Assembly: GCA_030147305.1 (NCBI GenBank)
Contig: JASLAE010000487.1
Span: 1-8,639 of the forward strand
Origin: Cesiribacter sp.
GTDB lineage: Bacteria; Bacteroidota; Bacteroidia; Cytophagales; Cyclobacteriaceae
Direction of reading: 5' to 3'
DNA: 8,639 nt
The notes beneath the pieces were generated by a model. That model was not told the DNA's origin, did no database searches, and saw only the letters and a program-made list of their open reading frames with translations. Shown here piece after piece: positions 1-6,500 of this stretch. Position 1 is the stretch's first letter. Every line of letters starts with the position of its first letter. Position numbers and translations under genes: made by a program.

Positions 1-1262
1 CAAAGATTTGTTTGATAGGTTTAGGGTACGTAGGCTTACCTATTGCGCTGGAATTCGCGAAGAAATATGCAGTTATTGGATTCGATATAAATGAAAAGCG
101 GGTTGCGCAGATGCGTGAGGGCATAGATCCCAGCAAAGAGCTTTCTGCCGAAGAATTCAAAGGAACGGATATTTACTTTACTGCGAACATAGAGGAAATC
201 CGGGACGCACGGTTTTATGTGGTGGCGGTGCCTACGCCAATCGATGAACACAAGATTCCTGACCTGCATCCGCTGCTGAGTGCCTGCAAAACGGTTGGGA
301 AGGTGCTTAAAAAAGGAGATTATGTAGTATTTGAGTCTACTGTATACCCAGGCTGTACCGAAGAAGATTGTGTTCCTGTACTAGAGAAACATTCAGGGCT
401 CACATTTGTAAAAGATTTTAAAGTAGGCTATTCACCGGAACGGATCAACCCGGGCGATAAGGAGCATACCCTCACCAAAATAGTAAAGGTGGCTTCTGGT
501 TGTGATGCGGAATCAGCAGAAATCATCACCAAAGTTTATCGCTCAATAATCACGGCGGGTGTACACCAGGCTTCCAGCATAAAAGTAGCCGAAGCGGCTA
601 AAATTATTGAAAACACCCAGCGTGACGTTAACATTGCGCTCATGAATGAGCTGTCTATCATCTTCAACAAGATGAACATCAATACCTATGAAGTATTGGA
701 AGCAGCCGGCACAAAATGGAATTTCCTGCCTTTCAAGCCAGGACTGGTAGGCGGTCACTGCATTGGCGTAGACCCTTATTACCTTACCCACAAATCAAGT
801 GAGCTGGGCTATCATAGTAAGGTGATTCTTTCCGGCCGTACCATCAATGATGGCATGGGTGGGCTTATTGCCAAAACGGTGGTGCAGCACATCATTCGTA
901 TGGACCAGTCATTAAAGCAGAGCTGCGTATTGGTGCTTGGCGCTACATTTAAAGAAAATGTAAGCGATATACGTAACAGTAAGGTGGCAGATGTCGTAAG
1001 CGAATTGAGAACATTCATGGTGAACGTTGATGTTGCCGACCCATATGCTGACAGTGAGGAACTGGAGCATGAATATGGCTTTGGATTGGTTGCTGAACCG
1101 AAAGGTAAATATGATGCAATTATTCTGGCAGTTAATCACCAGGAATATGAAGCCAAAGAAACAGACTATTACAGAAGCCTTTTAAACGAAGGAGGCCTTC
1201 TCTACGATGTTAAAGGCGTTATGCGCAACCGTATCAATGGTCTTGCCTACCAGAGTCTTTAA
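1..1262 (+). CDS. UDP-N-acetyl-hexosamine 6-dehydrogenase, WbpO/TviB type (5' partial)
   Basis: Nucleotide-sugar dehydrogenase that oxidises C6 of UDP-GlcNAc or UDP-GalNAc to the uronic acid with two NAD+, supplying a precursor for capsule, exopolysaccharide or O-antigen; cytoplasmic. Numbering from the TTG at 12, the N-terminal Rossmann motif GLGYVGLP is at residues 3-10, but the frame is already open before it (codons from base 3 read KIC), so the true start lies just outside the window and only a few residues are missing. The STVYPG and YSPERINPGDKEH blocks and the ENTQRDVNIA helix are typical of WbpO/TviB rather than of UDP-glucose dehydrogenase. The catalytic cysteine is in GGHCIGVDP (about residue 250). 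The C-terminal UDP-binding domain, with GATFKENVSDIRNSK, is complete and ends at TAA 1260-1262. The family is certain; whether the substrate is the gluco or galacto epimer cannot be read from sequence. Confidence 0.95.
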   Translation, partial: KICLIGLGYVGLPIALEFAKKYAVIGFDINEKRVAQMREGIDPSKELSAEEFKGTDIYFTANIEEIRDARFYVVAVPTPIDEHKIPDLHPLLSACKTVGKVLKKGDYVVFESTVYPGCTEEDCVPVLEKHSGLTFVKDFKVGYSPERINPGDKEHTLTKIVKVASGCDAESAEIITKVYRSIITAGVHQASSIKVAEAAKIIENTQRDVNIALMNELSIIFNKMNINTYEVLEAAGTKWNFLPFKPGLVGGHCIGVDPYYLTHKSSELGYHSKVILSGRTINDGMGGLIAKTVVQHIIRMDQSLKQSCVLVLGATFKENVSDIRNSKVADVVSELRTFMVNVDVADPYADSEELEHEYGFGLVAEPKGKYDAIILAVNHQEYEAKETDYYRSLLNEGGLLYDVKGVMRNRINGLAYQSL

Positions 1263-1391
1263 CCAGGATTAACTAAAAAAAATACATTTCAATAATACAT
1301 TAATTATCTTTTATTGATTTTTATTTTTTTGTTTCGACACAAAACAGCATTATTGTAATTATTCCTTATTATTCTTTTAATTTTTGTAGGT
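1263..1391 (+). other. AT-rich intergenic gap, probable promoter region of the downstream SDR gene
   Basis: These 129 bases are only about 20% GC by hand count, against roughly 45% in the flanking genes, with several A and T tracts (for example around 1277-1284 and 1322-1330). I find no hairpin that would terminate the dehydrogenase transcript. The composition and length suggest that the SDR gene has its own promoter, but no element pair with the Bacteroidota spacing (TTTG, then TAnnTTTG) stands out. A near match, TAATTTTT just before the start codon, lies too close to the ATG to be useful. Confidence 0.4.
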
Positions 1392-2414
1392 ATGGCTAAA
1401 AGCTTGGTAACCGGTGGCGCCGGATTTATTGGATCGCATGTGGCGCGGCACTGTTTAAACATGGGTCATGAAGTAATTGTTTTAGATGACCTGAGTGGTG
1501 GCTTTGAAGATCACCTTCCCGCTGGTGTAACATTTGTAAAAGGTTCTATTACCGATTACGATCTTGTCCAGCAACTTTTTGAAGAGCATAAATTCGATTA
1601 TGTATATCACCTGGCGGCTTATGCGGCAGAAGGCCTGTCACATTTTATCCGTCGTTTTAACTATAATAACAACCTGATTGGCAGTGTAAACCTGATCAAC
1701 CAGTCTGTTAAATATAAGGTAAAATGTTTTGTGTTTACTTCTTCTATTGCGGTATATGGCCCCGGCCAGGTACCGATGACAGAAGAGATGGTACCTCAGC
1801 CAGAAGATCCTTATGGTGTAGCAAAATATGCGGTAGAGCTTGATCTAAAAGCTGCCAATCACATGTTTGGTCTGAATTATGTGATCTTCCGTCCGCACAA
1901 TGTGTATGGCGAAAACCAGAACATTGGCGATAAGTACCGCAACGTGATCGGTATCTTTATGAACCAGATCATGCAGGGCAAACCAATGACTATTTTTGGT
2001 GATGGTACGCAAACCCGTGCTTTCAGCTATATAGATGATGTTGCGCCACATATTGCAAACTCTGTAAACATACCAGCGTCCTTTAACCAGGTATTTAATG
2101 TTGGTGCAGATAAGCCTTATACTGTGAACGAGCTTGCCGAAACTGTTGCAAAAGAGTTTGGCGTTGAGCCCAACATCAAGCATCTGGAGGCACGTAAAGA
2201 AGTATTGCATGCTTACTCCGACCATGCCAAAGCCCAGGAAGTATTTGGTGGCAAAGCACCGGTTAGTCTGCAGGAAGGCATTAGCAAGATGGCAGCCTGG
2301 GCCCGTGAAGTAGGCGCCCGCCAAAGCCAGGAATTTGACAACGTAGAAATTACCGAAAAGCTGCCAGAAGGCTGGCAGGTGCAAATCAAGAAAGCAGCCA
2401 ACGCTGTTGCTTAA
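1392..2414 (+). CDS. NAD-dependent nucleotide-sugar epimerase/dehydratase (extended SDR)
   Basis: A 340-aa extended short-chain dehydrogenase/reductase, probably a cytoplasmic UDP-sugar 4-epimerase or related enzyme acting with the upstream UDP-aminosugar dehydrogenase. The NAD-binding motif TGGAGFIGSH is at residues 7-16 (G8, G11, G14). The catalytic triad is seen as S118 in TSSIAVYG, Y141 and K145 in YGVAK. Substrate-side motifs RPHNVYG and GDGTQTRAFSYIDDVA follow. The segment after the HLAA motif (residues 73-76) reads AYAAEGLSHF, unlike classic GalE, WbpP or TviC, so I give no symbol. The ATG at 1392 puts the Rossmann motif at the normal distance from the N terminus. A purine-rich GTAGG just before it is too close to the ATG to be a good ribosome site. 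The gene is full length, ends with TAA, and is followed 23 bases later by a strong terminator. The fold and catalysis are certain; the exact substrate is not. Confidence 0.92.
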   Translation: MAKSLVTGGAGFIGSHVARHCLNMGHEVIVLDDLSGGFEDHLPAGVTFVKGSITDYDLVQQLFEEHKFDYVYHLAAYAAEGLSHFIRRFNYNNNLIGSVNLINQSVKYKVKCFVFTSSIAVYGPGQVPMTEEMVPQPEDPYGVAKYAVELDLKAANHMFGLNYVIFRPHNVYGENQNIGDKYRNVIGIFMNQIMQGKPMTIFGDGTQTRAFSYIDDVAPHIANSVNIPASFNQVFNVGADKPYTVNELAETVAKEFGVEPNIKHLEARKEVLHAYSDHAKAQEVFGGKAPVSLQEGISKMAAWAREVGARQSQEFDNVEITEKLPEGWQVQIKKAANAVA

Positions 2415-2437
2415 TTACTTGATGACAATGATAACAG

Positions 2438-2465
2438 AGCTGCTCCATACGGGGCAGCTTTTTTT
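2438..2465 (+). terminator. Rho-independent terminator after the SDR gene
   Basis: A 9-bp stem (2438-2446 with 2451-2459, one T-G wobble) closes a 4-base loop ATAC, and a run of seven T (2459-2465) follows at once. It starts 23 bases after the SDR stop codon and ends that transcript. In the - direction the hairpin is not followed by a T run, so it should not serve the convergent operon. Confidence 0.92.
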
Positions 2466-2525
2466 GTGTATTCCCGGAAAAACTGCAATGAACCCGGCGA
2501 AGAGGTCTGCTGTTGCAAAAGCATC

Positions 2526-2700
2526 ATGTGGTGCTATCCCTACGGTAAACGCCTGCTAGATATCCTGTTTTGTCTGCTGGTGATTCCAATCGCCTTGCCC
2601 CTGAGGGTAAGGTAAGGCAGCGGCAGCGTATCCTTTTGGTACAAAGCCACAGCGTGCAGAAAAAGCGCTTCAATAAACAGAATTTCACGCCATTTCCAGC
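2526..2700 (+). pseudogene. Truncated, frameshifted remnant of an undecaprenyl-phosphate sugar transferase
   Basis: From the ATG at 2526 a 29-codon frame opens with YGKRLLDIL and then a hydrophobic run ending IPIALPL. This is the usual N terminus of bacterial sugar transferases (PF02397, WcaJ/WbaP-like), which load the first sugar phosphate onto undecaprenyl phosphate at the inner membrane. The frame stops at TAA 2613-2615. A 5-base tandem duplication (GGTAA at 2606-2610 and 2611-2615) is the cause: removing one copy joins the first frame to one that reads ILLVQ, then KKRF, resembling the family segment just after the membrane helix (PVLFVQ...GKRF). The remaining family, including the KFRTM block and catalytic residues, is missing, and the open frame runs into the tail of the convergent barrel gene. 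The parent would fit the polysaccharide locus to the left. The N-terminal match is good; the part after the duplication is weaker. A chance 29-aa membrane peptide is the alternative. Confidence 0.6.
2593..2612 (+). repeat. Hairpin overlapping a 5-bp tandem duplication
   Basis: CCTTGCCC (2593-2600) pairs with GGGTAAGG (2605-2612) around a CTGA loop, with one G-T wobble. The 3' arm overlaps the first copy of the duplicated GGTAA and one more copy follows. Without the extra copy the stem would gain another G-C pair (GCCTTGCCC with GGGTAAGGC). There is no T run after it, so it is not a terminator; it may have promoted the slippage that broke the sugar transferase frame. Confidence 0.5.
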
Positions 2701-2704
2701 CCGC

Positions 2705-3538
2705 TTATTGATAAAGCTTTTTAACTTCTTTCCCCCGGAACTGATAGCGGGTCAGGTAGTAGACGGTGCGTAAGCTAATCATGGCATAACCATCATTTGC
2801 TCTGGGATTGCCCCGTATGGCACCTGCCTCTACAGGCGTTAGCTCAATTTCCGGCCGTCTGTCTGCCAGGGCGGCAGCAATAGGATCCTCGAAAGAGGCC
2901 TGGCTGCGGTACACACTGCTTACATCATCAAGATAATCACTGAATGTATGATGATAGGTTAACTGCAGTCCCAGATCCAGCTGTGAGCTTAACCTGTATT
3001 GTATGCCACCTCCAAAAGGTAACACCAGGGCGGCCCGACCATATCGAACACCTTCCGTCTGCAGGCTGCGCAAATCCCATTTACTGCCCATATAGTTGGC
3101 CTTTGGGCTATAAAGGGTTAGGCCAACACCAGCCAATACGTATGCATTAAATTTGCTTCTTTTATAAAATTCCTGCGGGCGATAGGGTAACAGGTAAACC
3201 GTTCCCAGGATGCTTGCCTCCCAGTTAGCTGCAGTAAATGATAGGTTTCTGTCTCTGAGCGAAACTTTTCTGGATTCAGCATCACTGCCTTCTATCTTAT
3301 ACCAAAGTACCGATGAACGCAAACCTAAATGGGCTGTGGGGCGGTATTCATAACTTAATCCAAGATTTGGATTAGCGGCTTTAAAAGCACTTACACCCTC
3401 TACATCTCCATAAAAAGCGGTAGTACCAAGGCTTAGGCCAATTAACTCCCGACTTTGTATGCCGGTAGGATAATATCGCTGGGCGGCACTAAAAAATGGT
3501 AATAATAAAAGTAGAAGGGGAAATGCAAAAATTTTCAT
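2705..3538 (-). CDS. DUF6089-like outer-membrane beta-barrel protein
   Basis: A 277-aa exported protein with a clear signal peptide: Lys2, a Leu/Phe-rich core at residues 4-16, and a likely signal peptidase I cut after AAQ (residue 20). There is no lipobox cysteine. The mature part alternates aromatic and hydrophobic residues in short strands, as in small outer-membrane barrels. Blocks that recall the Bacteroidota DUF6089 family are YGDV (43-46), KIEGSDA (81-87), RNLSF (97-101), SPKA (144-147), LQTEG (159-163), PFGGGI (174-179) and TFSDYLDDVS (198-207). DUF6089 proteins have no agreed function. The C terminus ends KKLYQ rather than in the terminal aromatic residue common in barrels folded by BamA. 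The ATG lies 31 bases after the tamB stop, so co-transcription with tamB is likely. The family name is from memory of its motifs; the barrel nature is more secure than the family. Confidence 0.82.
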   Translation of the reverse strand: MKIFAFPLLLLLLPFFSAAQRYYPTGIQSRELIGLSLGTTAFYGDVEGVSAFKAANPNLGLSYEYRPTAHLGLRSSVLWYKIEGSDAESRKVSLRDRNLSFTAANWEASILGTVYLLPYRPQEFYKRSKFNAYVLAGVGLTLYSPKANYMGSKWDLRSLQTEGVRYGRAALVLPFGGGIQYRLSSQLDLGLQLTYHHTFSDYLDDVSSVYRSQASFEDPIAAALADRRPEIELTPVEAGAIRGNPRANDGYAMISLRTVYYLTRYQFRGKEVKKLYQ

Positions 3539-3569
3539 GAATATAGAACGTACAATACCTTTATATTAC

Positions 3570-6500
3570 TCACTCGGGCTTAGGTAAGTTGCTGTTTTTC
3601 TCTTCAAGCATTAATAACTCTTCCGGATTACTATCTGGCAAAGGCAAGGGCGGCAGTGGAGGAGGGGCCTGTTTTTTTATTAATTCTTTAAAGGTATCGA
3701 AGCTTTTGGTCTGCAAAAAACTGATGCCCTGCGTGTAGTTTGAAAACTGATAATTACCAATAAGGCTATTCCAGTTAGCCCTGTTGAACAGCTTAACCCT
3801 AAACTGGCCATCTGGCGTCAGCAAATAATCTACCGTCCAGTCGCCTATAAAATTGTTTGTATTATTAATGTTGCTGTTTGGATTGCTGCTGCTGGTAATG
3901 CTGCCATCGCGTGTTACGCGCAGGCGCCCGTTCAGGAAAGTGTAACTCAGCCGCAACTGCAGGGTATTGAGTGCTTCCTGGTCAAATTCATTATCGTAGT
4001 TCATGTTAAAGTTTACATCAATCTGCAGATTTTCATCAATCTGGTTGGCTATTGCTGTAAACTGGTTGGCCAGTAGTTCACTGATGCTGCTAATGGCTGT
4101 TTGTGAGGCAAAGTTACGGGCAGCGTTGGCAGTTAAATTGTTGTTATAATCAATGGGTGTAAACTGGCGAAGCACCAAAAGGTTAAATACCTGACGGTTG
4201 AGCATCTGTTCGTCGTTGTCCAGTCTGCTTAAAAATCCGCTGACGCCATTGCTGAGCTCTGCCGGGTAGTCCTGTACTTCAATGTCAAAATCAATATCAG
4301 GCGAAAGCAGATCGCCTTTAAGGTCCATCATCAGCAGCACAGGGTAGGGGCGCTGGGCAACGGTCTTTTCACTTTCGTCCGGAGATAGTACGCTTCTCAG
4401 GGACGCCAGTTGTTCGTAGCGTGCCTGTATGTCCAGCAAGCCAGCATAAGGATCGCCATCCCAGCGAATGCTGCTGCCAGGCTCTATGATAAATTCTTTG
4501 GTAATTACATTGAATAGGGTGAAGTTGTAAGCGCCCTGCACAATCTCGTAAGACCCCACCATGGTAAAGTCACCTTCTGTATCGATATCAAGCTCTAGTT
4601 TGCCGTTGCCACGTCCGCGGATAATATCTCCGGCGCGCAGGTCAAAAATAATTTCTATGTAAGCATCTTCGGTAATATCCAGGTCAAAATCCAGGTTGAT
4701 GCCGGAGGTATTTACTTTCTCCCGGGAGGTGCCTGTTAGCAACTGCGTGCTGTCCTGTAAATTGCTTACAAAGTTGATGAAGCTCTGCGAACCAATTTCA
4801 TTCTTAAAATCTATGGGAATAAATATTTTGGTGCCTTTATCGGAGCGTGCATCTGCCGTGATCCATAAATTATTGGCCGGACCCAGTACCTCTACCTCTC
4901 CGGTTACATAGGCGGTTCCATAAAATAATTCGTTTTCCTCCAGGGTGGTGTTCAGTACTTTTGTGGACTGCAGGCGGGCTTTCAGGTCTACCACAAAGTT
5001 GGTAAACCCATCGTGGAATACACCCCCATTCAACCAGGCCGGGTTGCCCTCTGTATCAGACATCCGCAGATTCCGGAAGCCAATTTCGTTCTCCGAGAAC
5101 AGAATGTTCCCTTCAAAATCATAAGTGGTATTTAAATAATTAATGCGGATACTGCCGCCTTCTACCAGTCCACCCCCACGCAGGATCGGGTAGGAAGGGG
5201 TGCCCAATACAAAAATATTGCCGCTGGTTGTACCCTTGATGTTGGAAAAGATATCACCAAAAAATGGCTCCAGCAGGTTAAGCGGTGCCTGCTCGTAGCT
5301 GGCCTCCAGGTTTAGCATGTTATCTACGGCATAAGGATTATAATAGCCGTTTGCTTCCAGAATTTGCTTGCCTTCCCGATCACCCAGAATATCAACAAAT
5401 AGTTTTTCTTCGACCGCATCCCAATCTGCCTGCAGTACGAAGTCTCCGGCTATAAATTCATTTACCCCCAGACTGTCTATGCTGATCCGGCCTTTGAAAA
5501 AAGGCTTATCCAGCAGTTCTCTGAACTGTACCTGCCCATTAACGACCCCCAGTAGCTTCTGATCTAAAATAGGGTTTAGGTTTGCCAGTTGCACCCCGTG
5601 TATGTTCAACAGCAGAGTATCTTCCGGTGCGGGTGATAAAATGCCCTCTGCCCTGATAAACTGATCTTCGTGAGCAATCTCCAGCCCCATTACTTCTACC
5701 TCGTCTCCTCTCAGCACTACCAGGTTATCTCCGGCTACCTTCCAGATATTTTCCAATAGCTTGGTCTCCGTATCGCGTATGCGAATGTGTGTTTCATCGG
5801 GTAAAAAGTACAGGTCTCCGTTGAGTGAAGCATAGTTGTCACCCTCCTGTTGCTGAATGTTGCCGGTAAAATCGATATGGTCCTGCGACCAGATAGCTTC
5901 AGCCACCAGGTCCCGGGTTTTGGCCATGCCGGCAAAATCTTGTTGTGCCGTGCTCAGATAGGCCATGGCCAGCACCTCTGTGCTGTCGGCTACTTTGGAA
6001 GTGGTAAGCTCGGCCTCGATGCCATACAGCCGGTTTTCATTCCAGAGTAAGGTGTCAATATTGGTATTTGCGGAAAATATAGAAGTATAGCCTCCGGTAA
6101 AATTTCCGGCTACACTGGTATTTTCAGAAAGGTATATGCCGGGATCGAGCAGACGAAGCAGCGGATTAGCATCTTTAAGCAGGAGTTGGTAATCTACCCG
6201 GTATTTGTCATAAGCCGCTGGTTTTTCTTTATTGCCATAATAGCTAACCAGGTCCTCTTCAATGTTTAAAAAGTTAAGTTTATACTCTTTGAATAACCGT
6301 TCCAGATCGGTTGCCACCTGGCTATAAGCAAAATGACCTTCTGCCTGCAGGTCTACATAATCTGTTTGTAATGTTAATACCCGCTGCTCATTTTCCAGTT
6401 TGTTATTGACCAGCAGGCTATCCAGTAAAAGCTCCCGCCCTTTGTAATTCAGGTATATGTTCCGGAGCAGCGCATTCCCCCGGATGTTATCCAGCTCAAG

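Noticed and set aside
1845..2384. Long antisense open frame (179 codons) across the SDR gene
   Set aside because: It lies fully opposite a well-supported enzyme gene, its translation shows no recognisable motif, and it has Cys/His/Phe-rich composition typical of an antisense shadow.
2620..2704. Terminator for the tamB-barrel operon reading leftwards
   Set aside because: An A run on the + strand near 2660 could give a T run in the - direction, but only a 3-bp stem can be formed beside it.
2570..2773. Possible independent 67-codon small gene
   Set aside because: Its early codons overlap the sugar transferase frame in another phase, and its tail runs antisense into the barrel gene. It is better explained as the shifted half of the pseudogene.
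3539..3569. Weak AATATA/TATATT inverted repeat between tamB and the barrel gene
   Set aside because: Six A-T pairs around a 16-base loop are too weak to be called a structure or operator.
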